Below the pieces are notes generated by a model that did not search any database, was not told the origin of the DNA, and worked only from the letters and a program-made list of their open reading frames with translations. A DNA stretch of 64,000 bases from Methanothermobacter sp. MT-2 (GTDB lineage: Archaea > Methanobacteriota > Methanobacteria > Methanobacteriales > DSM-23052): NCBI GenBank assembly GCA_003584625.1, contig AP017647.1:1350603-1414602 (forward strand), in the 5' to 3' direction. The position numbers and the translations under genes were made by a program. This document shows, piece by piece, positions 36,365 to 47,625 of the stretch. Each line of letters opens with the position of its first letter. Within the stretch, counting starts at the first letter, position 1.

Positions 36365-37144
36365 TTACTCCAATTTTTTCATGATGAGATCAGCCACCTT
36401 TTTACCTGAAAGCAGCATACCACCAAAGATAGGCCCCATCCTATGCGAACCATAAACAGCATTACTTGCCATACCAGCCACATAAAGGTTGGGATAAACT
36501 TCACGGGTATTCTCAAGGAGACTTGATTCGCCCTTATCAGCCCACATTGGCTTCTCACCCATAACCTTACCAGTCTCTGTACTAAGCCTTGGACCTATCT
36601 TCTCCTGGACAACTTTTACTATTTCACAGTCATGGCCTGTTGCATCTATAACAATCCTTGACCTTATACTCAGAGGGTCAACGTGTAATCCTGCCATGTC
36701 CACCGCAGTCCAATTCAATACCAAACCTGTTATCTCATCGTTTCTTATCATAACATCCTCAATACTTACAAGGTTAAAGATTTTAAGACCTGCTTTACAA
36801 GCCTTTGAACAGATAGTAGAGGTGGCCTCTATAGAATCTGCAACATAGTATCCTTTTTCATGTTCCTTGCAGTCCACTCCAAATTCTCCTTGTAGGATTT
36901 CTCTTCCAGCATCTTGGACCACTATCTTATTGAACATCATCCCACCACCCCACATACCACCTCCAATGGAGAGTTTCCTTTCAAATAGGCTCACTTTAAA
37001 CCCTGCCTTGGACAGGTAATAGCCTGCGGTGAGGCCTGATGGCCCGCCACCACCAATGGCCACGTCAACCTCGAGGTGGTCTATTAGTTCATCCATGTAT
37101 TCTTCTATTATTGCCTTTGAGATTTTTATATCGTCTAGTTTCAA
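36365..37144 (-). CDS. thi4: Archaeal Thi4 thiazole synthase
   Basis: A 259-residue FAD/NAD-binding protein with [17 protein letters not shown] near residue 32, [15 protein letters not shown], and IDATGHDCE. Thi4 makes the thiazole part of thiamine from NAD and glycine. In yeast Thi4 a cysteine gives up its sulfur once; in AGLHVDPL here a His stands at what I align as that position, as in methanogen enzymes that use free sulfide catalytically. Length and fold are complete. It overlaps nothing and sits between the DRG GTPase and the kinase gene. Confidence 0.92.
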   Translation of the reverse strand: MKLDDIKISKAIIEEYMDELIDHLEVDVAIGGGGPSGLTAGYYLSKAGFKVSLFERKLSIGGGMWGGGMMFNKIVVQDAGREILQGEFGVDCKEHEKGYYVADSIEATSTICSKACKAGLKIFNLVSIEDVMIRNDEITGLVLNWTAVDMAGLHVDPLSIRSRIVIDATGHDCEIVKVVQEKIGPRLSTETGKVMGEKPMWADKGESSLLENTREVYPNLYVAGMASNAVYGSHRMGPIFGGMLLSGKKVADLIMKKLE

Positions 37145-37155
37145 TTTTCACACCC

Positions 37156-38244
37156 TCATCTTCTAGTTATTATAGTTAGTATATCTCCATCTTTTAGGAT
37201 ATGGTCTATTCCAACTTTTTGTCCCTGGAATTTCACTGAGTCGCCCCATACTCTCGCATGGCGGAATTTTCTTATAAAGTCTCTGTGAAGTTTCCCGCAG
37301 ACATCTTTTACAGTTGCATTCTTTTTGATTATTAGTGGTTCTTCATAGTCTGGTTCGCCTTGTGGGGGTCTCAAGTAGACCCTTATGAGGTTGAGTTTTT
37401 CGAATATTTTTTCTCTAAGACTATTGATATTAATCTTCTCTTTTGCTGATATAAATATGGATTCTGGTATCTCATCTTGGATATCCTTAACATATTCTTT
37501 GTTTGCAAGGTCAACTTTATTGAAGACTGTTAAAGTGGGTATGTAGGCTCTGTTAGATTCTATAACATCTATGAACTGGTCTATTGTGGCATCATCACGT
37601 ATTAGCACTTCGGCATTATGTATCCCATACTCGTTGAGTATGGATCTTATTATCTTCTCATTGAGGTGGCTTAACTCTACTGTGCTTGAAACTCGGATGC
37701 CGCCCCTTTTTTTCCTTTCCACTCTAATGTCTGGAGGTTTTTCATCTGGTCTTATACCAACATTCTTCAACTCTTCTAGTATAATATCTCTTTGTTTTGG
37801 ATCTAGGATGTCTATTATCATTACAATGAGGTCTGCGTTTCTTGCAACTGATAAAATTTCTCTTCCCCTTCCCTTACCCTTTGATGCTCCTGGGATTATA
37901 CCTGGTATGTCCAATACTTGGATCCTAGCACCTTTATATTCCATTACAGCTGGTATAACATCTAATGTGGTGAATTGGTATTCTCCAACCTTTGCCTGGG
38001 CATTCGTTATAATGTTAAGCAGGGTTGATTTACCCACAGATGGGAAGCCTACAAGGACTATTGTAGCATCGCCAGACTTTTTAACATGGAAACCTTTACC
38101 CTTCCTAGCGGTTCTTGAAACGGCCTCCTCCCTTAACCTGGACAATTTAGCTTTCAGTTTACCTATATGATGTGCCGTGGCCTTATTGTATGGTGTTCTC
38201 CTGATCTCCTCTTCGATTTCTTTTATTTTTTCTTCGATGTCCAT
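37156..38244 (-). CDS. DRG-family GTPase with TGS domain
   Basis: About 362 residues: N-terminal helical region ([20 protein letters not shown]), GTP-binding G1 [13 protein letters not shown]3 DIPGI, G4 NKVD, and a C-terminal TGS domain ([35 protein letters not shown]). This is the archaeal DRG/Rbg protein, a translation-associated GTPase. The ATG at 38,244, after gtgat, is preferred to the GTG three codons earlier. It leads the operon with Thi4 and shares an upstream region with the divergent CBS gene. Confidence 0.92.
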   Translation of the reverse strand: MDIEEKIKEIEEEIRRTPYNKATAHHIGKLKAKLSRLREEAVSRTARKGKGFHVKKSGDATIVLVGFPSVGKSTLLNIITNAQAKVGEYQFTTLDVIPAVMEYKGARIQVLDIPGIIPGASKGKGRGREILSVARNADLIVMIIDILDPKQRDIILEELKNVGIRPDEKPPDIRVERKKRGGIRVSSTVELSHLNEKIIRSILNEYGIHNAEVLIRDDATIDQFIDVIESNRAYIPTLTVFNKVDLANKEYVKDIQDEIPESIFISAKEKININSLREKIFEKLNLIRVYLRPPQGEPDYEEPLIIKKNATVKDVCGKLHRDFIRKFRHARVWGDSVKFQGQKVGIDHILKDGDILTIITRR

Positions 38245-38307
38245 GGATATCACGCAAAATTATACTGAAATTTGCTTTGGAAAAAATCTCAATAATCTAG
38301 TAGGGTT

Positions 38308-38320
38308 TAAATTTTTATAT
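38308..38320. promoter_or_regulatory. Shared divergent promoter region
   Basis: The stretch reads tttttatatg on the + strand (about 38,311-38,320), a TATA box for the CBS gene, and catataaaaattt on the other strand for the DRG operon. The two transcripts should start on either side of this box, so the genes may be co-regulated or compete. Confidence 0.45.
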
Positions 38321-38355
38321 GAAGTCCATCCATAATAATGATGTTAGGTGTCTTT

Positions 38356-38733
38356 ATGAAAGTGAAAGATGTTATGGTTAAAGATGTGGAAACCCTTGAT
38401 ATTAATAGTAATCTCGAAGACGTTTTAAAGAATTTCGTTGAGAAGGGTCATGGGAGCGCTATTGTAACAAAGGATAATGTGAAGGTTGGGATAGTAACCA
38501 CATGGGATGTGCTGGAAGCCATAGCCGAGGGCGATGACCTAAGCGAAGTGAAAGTATGGGAAGTCATGGAGAGAGATCTTGTCACAATATCCCCAGAGGC
38601 AGATATCAGGGAAGCAGCATCCAAGATGGTTACCAATGTCGTCTGGAGGCTCCTTGTAGAAGAGGATGAAGAAATCATAGGGATGGTTAGCGCCACAGAC
38701 ATCCTACATGCTAAAATGGCGAAAAGATATTAG
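38356..38733 (+). CDS. Tandem CBS-domain protein
   Basis: A 125-residue protein with two CBS motifs ([20 protein letters not shown] and [20 protein letters not shown]), each followed by a GIVT/GMVS strand. CBS pairs bind adenosyl ligands such as AMP, ATP or SAM and act as sensors. Taking the ATG at 38,356 places GGTG at good spacing. It has no effector domain, so it probably regulates another protein. Its stop overlaps the end of the convergent aglB gene by 4 bases. Confidence 0.9.
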   Translation: MKVKDVMVKDVETLDINSNLEDVLKNFVEKGHGSAIVTKDNVKVGIVTTWDVLEAIAEGDDLSEVKVWEVMERDLVTISPEADIREAASKMVTNVVWRLLVEEDEEIIGMVSATDILHAKMAKRY

Positions 38734-41240
38734 GCTCTTGTCCATACAAGAACTCCAGATTCCTCGTGGAGTAACTTGAAGGATGTCTGGTTAAACCCGC
38801 CTAAAAGGAAAAGTTTTGTGAACATGGAATTCTCAAGTTTCTTATCCATTATAACAGTCACATATGAGCCTCCACTCTCCACCACAAGTAAACCAAATTG
38901 ACTACTATTATCTACTATCTCATTCTTAACCAGCTGATTACCCTCAACTAATATTAGTTTGTGGGGTTTTATCTTTTCTGCCTCGCCATTAGCACCCATC
39001 ACCACTATAGTTGCATTAGTGTCGTTACCCTTCTTCTCTATAACAACACCCACCATCCCTGAAACATCATTCACAGTCACTATCCGAGTTACATTACCAA
39101 CCACTTCTGGTTTCGAAGCTGCCAAGGAAGTATAATATGCAGAATGCTCACCTTCCTTCTTATCAAAGTCCCAGCTTCCAAAGTAACTCCACCATGCAGC
39201 CTTACCCAACATGTCAGAACTTAAAATAAGCGTGAAAGGCTTCTTCTTATCAGGATGTGAATACTTCAAAACATTATCAGCCTGCTGAGGTGTTAACTTA
39301 TACTTATTTATCATCACATCCCTTGCACTATCCTTAGGGAGTCCAAGGGTCTCTGTAAGTATTTTAACAGTCAAGGAAGTATTATTAGTATAATTATCAA
39401 GTGTATTATATGCCATATCCCCACTCGTCGACAACATTGTAAGTATGCCAAGTGACAATGACTCATTATCAGTTAAAAGGGCCTTACCAATCCAGAATGC
39501 TCTTGGAGTATTCTGTGAACCTCCATCAAATGTCACGGGCCTGTCAGCAGCCACTGCAAAAAGGTGTCCGAAGTCCCACCAGGACATTACAACAGTATCA
39601 CTAGGAGTGTTGTTTTTTATCCATGTTAGTGAATTCCACATTCCATCATCTGTACCTGGGACAACTGATGAAGTTAATGCATGGGCTCCGCTTACAGGCG
39701 CTGAGATTATAGCTACTGTGACAAGCAACATCATGAATGTTGCCCTGAATTTTTCACTTTTTATCGATAATATTATGAGTATTGCTATTATCCCTGCTAG
39801 TATCTTGGCTATTACAGTGACATTAAATGGGTAAATTAAGAGTATGCCTGCGACGAATGATACAATAGCAATGGATGTTGTGGTTTTAACATTATCCCTG
39901 AGGTACTCTACAAAATATCCTGTGAATATCCCAGCGGAAATGCCGAGTGGTATTGCGAATAGGGGCACGAACCTGAAACCCTTTGTAACCGTGTATCCTG
40001 TTAATATGAGCCATACGGATAATAGTGTTATGTAAGAGAGATATTCTCGTTTTTTCTTTTCAAAATTACTAGGATCTTTCGGATATTTAACGAATTTACT
40101 CTTTTTACCGGCGCGTTTACCCCTTCCTTGCTTTAATTCTATTTTAGGCGCTTCTAATGATCTTATCTTCCATATGAGCGCCGCCACACCAAATAATCCG
40201 CATATGAATGGTAATAGGCCGCCAACTCCTCCAAGCACTGACACTTGGTTCGGTATGAAAGGATTACCCTCTGTGAATGTTGGAACTTGCAATTCTGAAA
40301 CAGACACATAAACATTAGGATAAGCCGTGCTCTGAGCGGTGGCCTGTAATTGCACAGCCGAAAACAGCCCAGAAACTGAATTTATAAGTGCTGAGAATCC
40401 ATTCAAGAGTCCGAAAAGGAACCCTCCAACCACTATAAGAACTAGGAACATTGACAATTCCCTTTGATTAACCAGCCATTCAAACTTGCTCTTATAGGTC
40501 TCCCTTTCAAATCCCATAAGCCTTCTAAGGATGAAATAGACTATTACAAAAACTCCCATAACTGCAATGTAGAAAATGTAACCTACCCATGCCAGTGAGA
40601 AGAGCAGAATTGATATAATAGATGCTAAGGCAAAAGCCAATCCCCTTTTCAGACTATCGGCATTTATACTCTCCATAAAGAACCATATAAATAATAATGG
40701 TAAGAGTATGTTGAACATGTCAGTGTCGAAAAAACCGGCATAAGTGTGTGACACATACACAGGTGTAAGTCCTATTATAAGGGCCGCGGTTATACCACCA
40801 TAATCATTGCTCATTTTCCGCGTGAAAAGATAAGCTGGTATTACACATAGTGAACCTATAATGGCGCCCAACCAATAAGCGACAACCTTAAGCGGATAAT
40901 CTCCCACCATGTTAACTAGGCGATAAGCAAAACTTGTAGTATATACTATAAGTGGGGGATATTCAACAGCTCTGCCTGGGGGATAGTATGAGTGTAGATC
41001 CCAGTCTGTTCCATTAATCTTTGTATCACCTAACATTCCCTTTGTCAGGTAGTTCATTGTCAGCCTATAATTGTAGTAGGAGTCCATCTCACTGAAATAG
41101 GGAAGACCAGTTGAATCCTTATAAAAGTCCTTTGATTCCTTGGGAACCCCCCCTATATTATAAGCTTCAGCCCTAATAGCGAATGCTATTAGGAAGAGTA
41201 CTACGATGATTATCAAGGGTTTGATTTTATCTAGCTTCAT
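38730..41240 (-). CDS. aglB: Oligosaccharyltransferase AglB (STT3 family)
   Basis: An 836-residue protein with about 13 membrane helices and a C-terminal extracytoplasmic domain. A metal/acceptor-site DSYYNYRL lies in the first loop, FFDTDMFN in the second, and the WWDFGH motif near residue 550. AglB moves lipid-linked glycans to Asn in N-x-S/T sites of surface proteins, which fits the Asn/Thr-rich surface proteins elsewhere in the window. A basic insert ([20 protein letters not shown]) lies in a cytoplasmic loop. It follows topA by about 60 bases. Confidence 0.95.
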   Translation of the reverse strand: MKLDKIKPLIIIVVLFLIAFAIRAEAYNIGGVPKESKDFYKDSTGLPYFSEMDSYYNYRLTMNYLTKGMLGDTKINGTDWDLHSYYPPGRAVEYPPLIVYTTSFAYRLVNMVGDYPLKVVAYWLGAIIGSLCVIPAYLFTRKMSNDYGGITAALIIGLTPVYVSHTYAGFFDTDMFNILLPLLFIWFFMESINADSLKRGLAFALASIISILLFSLAWVGYIFYIAVMGVFVIVYFILRRLMGFERETYKSKFEWLVNQRELSMFLVLIVVGGFLFGLLNGFSALINSVSGLFSAVQLQATAQSTAYPNVYVSVSELQVPTFTEGNPFIPNQVSVLGGVGGLLPFICGLFGVAALIWKIRSLEAPKIELKQGRGKRAGKKSKFVKYPKDPSNFEKKKREYLSYITLLSVWLILTGYTVTKGFRFVPLFAIPLGISAGIFTGYFVEYLRDNVKTTTSIAIVSFVAGILLIYPFNVTVIAKILAGIIAILIILSIKSEKFRATFMMLLVTVAIISAPVSGAHALTSSVVPGTDDGMWNSLTWIKNNTPSDTVVMSWWDFGHLFAVAADRPVTFDGGSQNTPRAFWIGKALLTDNESLSLGILTMLSTSGDMAYNTLDNYTNNTSLTVKILTETLGLPKDSARDVMINKYKLTPQQADNVLKYSHPDKKKPFTLILSSDMLGKAAWWSYFGSWDFDKKEGEHSAYYTSLAASKPEVVGNVTRIVTVNDVSGMVGVVIEKKGNDTNATIVVMGANGEAEKIKPHKLILVEGNQLVKNEIVDNSSQFGLLVVESGGSYVTVIMDKKLENSMFTKLFLLGGFNQTSFKLLHEESGVLVWTRA

Positions 41241-41301
41241 AGGATGTCTTCCCCAAACTTTTTGTTTGCTGGATATGATTATTTTATCAAATATAAATAT
41301 T

Positions 41302-43440
41302 TTACTCCCTTTCTTTAACTTCTTCTAACGATGCTGTGAAACGGCATTTTGGGAATCCTTTACAACCTATAAATTCACCATACCTGCCTGAACGTTTTAT
41401 AAGGTCTCTACCACACTTCGGACATTTCCCCACAACTTCTATTTTATCCCTTTTGGTTTTACCACATTTTGGGTCTAGGCAAGCCCTTTGCCTTGGCCTC
41501 CCATAGGATATGAGTGGTAGGCCGCATTTTTCGCATTTGCTTTTCAATATCCTGGCACCTTTTGGTAGGGAGTATACTATTCTACATTCAGGGAATCTTG
41601 AGCAGCCAACGAAGTTGCTTTTGTTTTTCTCTGAATATTTTATTACTAATTTACCTTCACATTCTGGGCAGTCTCCTATTATCCGCCCCTTCTGGTAGGC
41701 CTTGTAGAGGTGTTTCCCGATTTCTTCCCTGTTTTTTTCTATATCTTCTATTATTGATATGATTTCTTCCTTGGCTTTTTGGATGGTGTTGTCTTTTGTT
41801 GTTTCCCCTTTCATTATCTTTTTTAATTCTTCTTCGAATTGTCTTGTGAGTTCTTCGCTTGTTATCTTTTCACAGTATCTTTTAAGGGTGTCTATTATAT
41901 TTTCTCCAAGTGGGGTTACTCTAATCTTTTTTCCTTCAATGTATTTACGATCATATAGTATTGAGATTATATCTGCTCTTGTTGATTTGGTTCCAAGGCC
42001 CCTTTTCTCCATTTCTTTTATGAGTGAGGCCTCGTTGTACCTTGCTGGGGGTTTTGTCTCCTTTTCATCGGCTATTATCTTTTTAACTGGGAATTTTTCT
42101 CCTTTTTCAAATTCTGGGAATGTTTCGTCTTCTATTTTCTGGTAGGGGTATTGTTCCATCCAACCTTTCCTTGCAACCCTTTTCCTTGAAAGTTTAAAGA
42201 TTTCTTCACCTATCTTTAATTTTGCATTCATTGACTCTATAATGGCTTTTTCGCTGAATGCGCTTATGAACCTGTATACTATGAGTTCATAGATTTTACT
42301 TTCATGTTTGTCCAAGTCTTTTGGTAGGAGTCCTGTTGGGTGGATTGCTGGGTGTGCTTCATCCTCCTTTTTGCCTTCATGGGGTTTTAGTGGTTTTTTT
42401 AAATTGATTATTTTTTCTTTGAAGCTAGGGTTTGCTGAAAGTTTAGTGAGGATTTTCTCATAATCTATACTTTCGGGTAATTTCTGGGATGATGTCCTCG
42501 GATAGGAAATATAACCTTCTGTGTAAAGGTTCTGGGCAATGTTCTGGGTTTTCTTTGGGCTTAAACCGAATATCCTGTAAGCTTCTGCTTGTAGATCGCC
42601 TAGGTTAAATGGTGCTGGGGGCATCCTAGTTATCTGGCCTATTTTAATTTCTTCTATAATGGCATCTTTTCCTTGGCACTCTTTTAAGATATTTTCAACT
42701 TTTTCTTTTTGGAATATTCTGCCCCGCTGGTTTAATGCTATTATATCATCTTTTAGAACGGCTTTTATGAGCCAGTAGGGTTCTGGTTCGAATTTTCGTA
42801 TGGTTTTCTCCCTTTCTACGAGTATTGCGAGTGCAGGAGTCTGTACTCTGCCGGCTGAAAGTTTTATGAACTTGTTAGTTGATTCTTTAACTGATTTCAT
42901 TAAAGAACGGGAGATGTTAACTCCAAAGATGAAATCTAGCACATGACGGGCTATTCCACTATCTACTTGTCCATAGTCGAGTTCTATAGGGTTTTTGTAG
43001 GCTTCTATGATATCTTCCCTCGTTAGTGTGGAGAATTTCATCCTCAAGGTTTTTTCTAGGGCTTCTTCTCCACAAATATGTTTAAGAACATTATAGCCTA
43101 TGAGGGTTCCTTCGATGTCATAATCACATGCATGGAAATATCTCGTGGCGTTTTTAGCCAGTTTTTCAATGGCATCTATATAATTCTTGATGTATTGTTT
43201 ACTTTTATCAACTTCTGGTACTGGAACCCATTCAAGGTCAAAAAATAGTTTCTCATTAGGGTTTTTTGGCTTTAAGGTGTAAAGGTGGCCTGCTGCTGGG
43301 ATTATTATGGTTTTTTTGTTCCCATTTTGATATTCCCAGTAGTATGTTTTTTTGTGTTTTTTCTTTTTTGCGTTTGGGAATAATGCTTTGGCTATTTTTT
43401 CTGATGAGCGTGGTTTTTCGCATATGATGACTTCGTCCAT
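41302..43440 (-). CDS. topA: DNA topoisomerase I
   Basis: A 712-residue type IA topoisomerase: Toprim start ([18 protein letters not shown]), [21 protein letters not shown], the active-site Tyr in [14 protein letters not shown], and three C-terminal zinc ribbons (CPECEGKL...[15 protein letters not shown]...[14 protein letters not shown]...CKGFPKC). It relaxes negative supercoils. The ATG at 43,440 begins the Toprim domain and follows gtgatt; the 16 upstream codons belong to the zinc-finger gene. Confidence 0.95.
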   Translation of the reverse strand: MDEVIICEKPRSSEKIAKALFPNAKKKKHKKTYYWEYQNGNKKTIIIPAAGHLYTLKPKNPNEKLFFDLEWVPVPEVDKSKQYIKNYIDAIEKLAKNATRYFHACDYDIEGTLIGYNVLKHICGEEALEKTLRMKFSTLTREDIIEAYKNPIELDYGQVDSGIARHVLDFIFGVNISRSLMKSVKESTNKFIKLSAGRVQTPALAILVEREKTIRKFEPEPYWLIKAVLKDDIIALNQRGRIFQKEKVENILKECQGKDAIIEEIKIGQITRMPPAPFNLGDLQAEAYRIFGLSPKKTQNIAQNLYTEGYISYPRTSSQKLPESIDYEKILTKLSANPSFKEKIINLKKPLKPHEGKKEDEAHPAIHPTGLLPKDLDKHESKIYELIVYRFISAFSEKAIIESMNAKLKIGEEIFKLSRKRVARKGWMEQYPYQKIEDETFPEFEKGEKFPVKKIIADEKETKPPARYNEASLIKEMEKRGLGTKSTRADIISILYDRKYIEGKKIRVTPLGENIIDTLKRYCEKITSEELTRQFEEELKKIMKGETTKDNTIQKAKEEIISIIEDIEKNREEIGKHLYKAYQKGRIIGDCPECEGKLVIKYSEKNKSNFVGCSRFPECRIVYSLPKGARILKSKCEKCGLPLISYGRPRQRACLDPKCGKTKRDKIEVVGKCPKCGRDLIKRSGRYGEFIGCKGFPKCRFTASLEEVKERE

Positions 43441-43445
43441 GATAA

Positions 43446-43598
43446 TCACATTAGGTAGAATCCGTAAAATTCGCTGCAGTAATTGCATATTGGATATTTT
43501 CCATAATGGTAGTGGCTGCTGTCATCGGCTTTTATGTTGAATTTTCTCTGGCAGATGAAGCAGGTTTCTATCTTTTCTTTTTTGTTCTGGGATTTCAT
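43446..43598 (-). CDS. 50-residue zinc-finger protein between serB and topA
   Basis: A small gene: ATG at 43,598 with aaaggcgag upstream, TGA at 43,446-43,448. The product has CFIC (about residues 13-16) and CNYC (about 38-41), a two-knuckle zinc finger, with HYHYGKYPI between and a basic start. It fills the gap between serB (13 bases) and topA (5 bases) exactly, in the same direction, so it is translated with them. The family is unknown to me; a role in transcription or DNA binding is plausible from its neighbours. Confidence 0.75.
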   Translation of the reverse strand: MKSQNKKEKIETCFICQRKFNIKADDSSHYHYGKYPICNYCSEFYGFYLM

Positions 43599-43611
43599 AT
43601 GTGCTCGCCTT

Positions 43612-45075
43612 TTATACTATCTTGTATCTTTGTAGGAGTAGTAGTTCGTCTTTTGTGAGTTTTTTACCATCTTTGAATAATTTGTATATTTCCTCTGCTT
43701 TTTTTCTTTCTATGATTTCTCTTTTATGGGTTTTAGCCGCTTCTATTTCACCCATCTTTGATTTGATCGCTTTTATCTGTTTGTTGACTTGTTTTATTTC
43801 TTCCATGATCTTTTTTGATTCTTCATGTTTTTTTGATGCTAGTTTCATGAATTTCACGAATTCGTTATGGGCTTCGTCTGCCTGGGCTCTTATTTCATCT
43901 GTTTTCTGGAACTGTTCTAGCATTTTTTCGTGGTATTCCTGGGCTTCATTGGAGAGTTTGACAACATTTTCATGATATTTTTCTGATAATTTTTTAAGTT
44001 CAAGTGATTCAGCCATTGTTTTTTCATCTTCTTTTATTTTTGCCAATTCTTTTCTAAGGTCATTTGCCCTGTTAACTAGTTCGTTTTCCTTTTTCATGTC
44101 CAAAACTTGGGTTTCAATTATCTTATCTATCTTTCTGATCTCTTTTTCTAATTTTAAGCGTTTTCTCCTGAAAGGTGACCATTTTAGTTCTCTTATTTTT
44201 TTATTAGTTTCATCTCTAAGTCTTTTGTTCTCTTCCACCATCTTATTTATTTCATTTCTCTTGTCCCTGAATTTAATGGCCAATCCCAAAGCTTCTTTTG
44301 CTTTATTGTTGAGTTCGTCTCGAAGTTCCTTTTTTTCTTTTGCTTTATTGTTGAGTTCATCACGTTCTTTTAGGGTGGCTGAAAGTTTATCTTCGTATTC
44401 ACTTTTTTTATCAAGGGCTTCTTCCAAGGTTATGTTATTAGATTCTTCAAGTTCTTCTATGAATGGTATTATACATTTGAGGTTCTTTTCTTCCACTATG
44501 ATGTCTGCTTTTTCTTTGACTATAGGCTTCGCATTGAATGCTATGCCTAATTTGGCGGATTCTAACATGGATATGTCATTCGCCCCGTCACCTACAGCAA
44601 CACATTCATCAAAACTAAAACCTTCTTCTTCTAGTAATTCCTTTAGGATATCATATTTTGTTTTTTCCACAAGTGGACCGCTAACTTCCCCTGTTAACAG
44701 ACCATTTTTATGGTGTAGTTTGTTGCAGATTATATAATCTAGGTTCAATTTTTCACCTATTATATCTGCTATCAGATCAAAACTGCCTGTTATGGTTGCA
44801 ACCTTGCAGCCTTTACCTTTAAGGTATTTGATGGTTTCCTTGGCGCCTTCCATTAATGGTAGGGTCTGGGCCAGCTTTTTTATATCATCTATCCTTGCGC
44901 CTTTGAGTAGTTTAACTCTCTCTTCTAGTGATTCCTTGAAGTCTATTTCGCCTTCCATGGCCCTTTTTGTGAGGTTTATTATCTTGTCTTCAACTCCCAT
45001 CAGTTTTCCTATTTCATCTATTGCTTCACCGTCTATTATCACGTTATCAAGGTCTAAGACTACAAGTTTAATCAA
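43612..45075 (-). CDS. serB: SerB-type HAD phosphatase fused to a long coiled coil
   Basis: A 487-residue protein. Residues 1-210 are a phosphoserine-phosphatase-like HAD domain: DLDN nucleophile loop (canonical DxD, with Asn where Ser/Thr is common), TGSFDLIADIIGEKL, GDGANDISMLESA. Residues 215-470 are continuous coiled coil with many Glu/Lys/Arg, then a short C-terminal domain (EIYKLFKDGKKLTKDELLLL). Fusions of SerB with a coiled coil are known in methanogens. The phosphatase may serve serine synthesis; the coiled coil suggests extra structural or docking work. Start: TTG at 45,075 after GGTGAT. Operon with TBP and topA. Confidence 0.88.
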   Translation of the reverse strand: MIKLVVLDLDNVIIDGEAIDEIGKLMGVEDKIINLTKRAMEGEIDFKESLEERVKLLKGARIDDIKKLAQTLPLMEGAKETIKYLKGKGCKVATITGSFDLIADIIGEKLNLDYIICNKLHHKNGLLTGEVSGPLVEKTKYDILKELLEEEGFSFDECVAVGDGANDISMLESAKLGIAFNAKPIVKEKADIIVEEKNLKCIIPFIEELEESNNITLEEALDKKSEYEDKLSATLKERDELNNKAKEKKELRDELNNKAKEALGLAIKFRDKRNEINKMVEENKRLRDETNKKIRELKWSPFRRKRLKLEKEIRKIDKIIETQVLDMKKENELVNRANDLRKELAKIKEDEKTMAESLELKKLSEKYHENVVKLSNEAQEYHEKMLEQFQKTDEIRAQADEAHNEFVKFMKLASKKHEESKKIMEEIKQVNKQIKAIKSKMGEIEAAKTHKREIIERKKAEEIYKLFKDGKKLTKDELLLLQRYKIV

Positions 45076-45086
45076 TAATATCACCA

Positions 45087-45632
45087 TCAAATAAGATCCA
45101 AATCCGCGAGACGGGCTTTCGCCCTTTCAACACCGCGTTTAGCATCCTCGGCACTCTTTGCTCCTGTGCAGACAACTTTACCCGATCCGAACAATAATAG
45201 AACAACCTTAGGATCTTCTAAACGGTATACGAGCCCCGGGAACTGTTCAGGTTCATATTCAGTGTTTTCGAGGCCTAAAGCCACTGCTTCTAGGTTTAAT
45301 GGTTTTCCCAGGTTTGCAGAGGCAACTATATTCTGTATTTTAATCTCGAAATCTTCTGGGATTTCAGGATCCATTGTCCTCATCTTATCCACTGTTATTT
45401 TTATGGCTTTCTTTGAATCTTCTATTGACTTCGCCCCTGTACATACTAGTTTACCTGAACCGAATATTAGGGCGGCTGTCTTAGGACTCTTCAATTTATA
45501 TACAAGTCCAGGGAACTGTTCACGGTTAAAATCAACATTTTTAAGCGCCTTAGACACTCTTGTAAGGTCTATTGATTTTCCAAGGGTTGCAGAGGCTACT
45601 ATATTTTCTATTTTAATATTTACATCATTCAA
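45087..45632 (-). CDS. tbp: TATA-box-binding protein
   Basis: A 181-residue saddle protein of two direct repeats (IVASATLGKSIDL ... FPGLVYKLKSPKTAALIFGSGKLVCTGAKS, repeated as IVASANLGKPLNL ... FPGLVYRLEDPKVVLLLFGSGK). General archaeal transcription factor that recognises TATA boxes such as those noted in this annotation. Start: TTG with GGGAGGT upstream. It heads the serB-zinc finger-topA-aglB operon; an atatattta box about 65 bases upstream is its likely own promoter. Confidence 0.97.
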   Translation of the reverse strand: MNDVNIKIENIVASATLGKSIDLTRVSKALKNVDFNREQFPGLVYKLKSPKTAALIFGSGKLVCTGAKSIEDSKKAIKITVDKMRTMDPEIPEDFEIKIQNIVASANLGKPLNLEAVALGLENTEYEPEQFPGLVYRLEDPKVVLLLFGSGKVVCTGAKSAEDAKRGVERAKARLADLDLI

Positions 45633-45883
45633 TTATTATACCTCCCAGCGAAATTGAAAAATGGTATCTTCATGGACTCTTCTTTAAATGCTTAAATATA
45701 TTAATATTAATGTACTTAAAAATTAATTACTATCAATTAACAATTTTTTATTACACAAGTGGGTCTGAAATTCTCTCAGACACACCTAATAGACTATCAA
45801 ATATATCCCTTCCTACAATAATAAAAATCATATAATAATATGGTAATCTGTTTTCCGCATTAAAAGTATGCTGGTGAACACCC

Positions 45884-46405
45884 TTGATTGAAGTAGAAGT
45901 AAAAGCAAAATCAAAACCTGGGATAAAAAAGAAACTTGAATCCATCGGCGCCCAGAAAATCAAAAAAGAAAAACAAGAAGACACATACTTCAACGCACCG
46001 CACAAAGACTTCAAAATAACCGATGAAGCCCTAAGAATAAGAAAAACACCATTAAAAGCCTTCATAACATACAAGGGGCCTAAAATAGATGAAAAAAGCA
46101 AAACCCGCCAAGAAATAGAAACAGAAATCCCAGACCCAAAAAACATGACAAGAATACTAGAATGCCTAGGATTCAAAAAAGCACACAAAGTAATCAAAAA
46201 AAGAGAAACATACCAGTTAAACGATTTCAAAATCGCCATAGACAATGTTAAAGGCCTTGGAACCTACATCGAAATAGAAAAGGATATAAAAGAAGATGAA
46301 GACTATAATGAAACACTCCACAAAATCCTTAAAATCTACAAACAACTCGGAATCAAAAAAGGATTCCAAAGAAAATCATACCTCGAACTACTACTAGAAT
46401 CATAA
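45884..46405 (+). CDS. cyaB: CyaB-type CYTH-domain protein
   Basis: A 173-residue CYTH (triphosphate tunnel) protein with the ExExK motif in IEVEVKAK at the very start, RIRKTPLKAFITYKGPK, TRQEIETEI and YIEIEKDIKEDED. In bacteria this group includes class IV adenylate cyclase; in archaea the substrate may be another triphosphate such as thiamine triphosphate or tripolyphosphate. Start: TTG with ggtgaa before it. It is 35 bases before aksA and shares its A/C-rich codon usage. Confidence 0.85.
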   Translation: MIEVEVKAKSKPGIKKKLESIGAQKIKKEKQEDTYFNAPHKDFKITDEALRIRKTPLKAFITYKGPKIDEKSKTRQEIETEIPDPKNMTRILECLGFKKAHKVIKKRETYQLNDFKIAIDNVKGLGTYIEIEKDIKEDEDYNETLHKILKIYKQLGIKKGFQRKSYLELLLES

Positions 46406-46440
46406 AAATCTTCCCATCAAAAAAATTAGGTGGTAATCAC

Positions 46441-47616
46441 TTGAAATATTTTGTAAGCCCATTCAACAAAAAAATCAAACTAAAATTCCCAGATAACATC
46501 ATAATCTACGACACCACCTTAAGAGATGGAGAACAAACACCGGGAGTCTGCCTAGGAACAAAAGAAAAACTCGCAATAGCAAGAAAACTCGACGAACTAA
46601 AAATACACCAAATAGAAGCAGGATTCCCAATCGTATCAAAAGAAGAAAGAAGATCCGTGAAAAAAATCGCCAACGAAGGATTAAACGCCGACATACTAGC
46701 ACTATCACGGACAAAAAAAGAAGACATAGAAACAGCCCTAGACTGCGACGTAGACGGGATAATCACCTTCATGGCCACCTCAGACCTACACCTCAAACAC
46801 AAACTAAAACTAACAAGAGAACAAGCACTCAACATCTGCATGAACTCACTAGAATACGCAAAAGACCACGGAATATTCGTAGCATTCTCAGCCGAAGACG
46901 CCACCAGAACAGACCTCGAATTCCTGAAAAAAATCTATAAAAAAGCCGAAGAATACGGAGCCGACCGCGTCCACATAGCAGACACAGTAGGCGCCATCAC
47001 ACCCCAAGGCATACAATTCCTAGTAAAAGAACTTAAAAAAACCCTCAACACAGAAATAGCACTACACTGCCACAACGACTTCGGACTAGCAGTCACAAAC
47101 TCAATCACAGGACTACTAGCAGGAGCCAATGCAATATCCACCACAGTCAACGGAATAGGAGAAAGAGCAGGTAACACACCCCTAGAAGAACTAATAATGG
47201 CCCTACTAATCCTATACGAAATAGACCTCGGATTCAACATAAAAATACTCTGCGAACTATCAAAACTAGTAGAAAAATACACACATATGAGCGTCCCAGA
47301 AAACAAACCCATAGTAGGAAAAAACGTATTCAGACACGAATCAGGAATACACGTAGACGCAGTCCTAGAAGAACCACTAACCTACGAACCATTCCTACCC
47401 GAGATGATAGGACACAAAAGAAAAATAGTACTAGGTAAACACTCAGGATGCAGAGCAGTGAAAGCAAAACTCGAAGAATACGGAATAGAAGTAACCAGAG
47501 ACGAACTCTGCAAAATAGTAGAAGAAGTTAAAAAAGCCCGAGAAAAGGGAAGATTCATAAATGATAAACTATTTAAAGAAATCATAAGCTCAGTTAAAGG
47601 ACCAGTAGACATGTAG
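46441..47616 (+). CDS. aksA: Homocitrate synthase AksA
   Basis: A 391-residue enzyme of the 2-isopropylmalate synthase family: YDTTLRDGEQTPGVCL at the start, HCHNDFGLAVTNS, NGIGERAGNTPLEEL and HESGIHVDAV. The length without the C-terminal leucine-regulatory domain fits AksA, which condenses 2-oxoglutarate (and its longer homologues) with acetyl-CoA in the synthesis of 7-mercaptoheptanoyl-threonine phosphate (coenzyme B). The neighbour aksD supports AksA over LeuA or CimA. It starts with TTG in an aggtggtaatcac context. Confidence 0.9.
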   Translation: MKYFVSPFNKKIKLKFPDNIIIYDTTLRDGEQTPGVCLGTKEKLAIARKLDELKIHQIEAGFPIVSKEERRSVKKIANEGLNADILALSRTKKEDIETALDCDVDGIITFMATSDLHLKHKLKLTREQALNICMNSLEYAKDHGIFVAFSAEDATRTDLEFLKKIYKKAEEYGADRVHIADTVGAITPQGIQFLVKELKKTLNTEIALHCHNDFGLAVTNSITGLLAGANAISTTVNGIGERAGNTPLEELIMALLILYEIDLGFNIKILCELSKLVEKYTHMSVPENKPIVGKNVFRHESGIHVDAVLEEPLTYEPFLPEMIGHKRKIVLGKHSGCRAVKAKLEEYGIEVTRDELCKIVEEVKKAREKGRFINDKLFKEIISSVKGPVDM

Positions 47617-47625
47617 TGATCCCCC

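Noticed and set aside
45751-46245. 164-codon minus-strand frame opposite cyaB
   Set aside because: Shadow of the A-rich CYTH gene, whose ExExK motif and length are clear.
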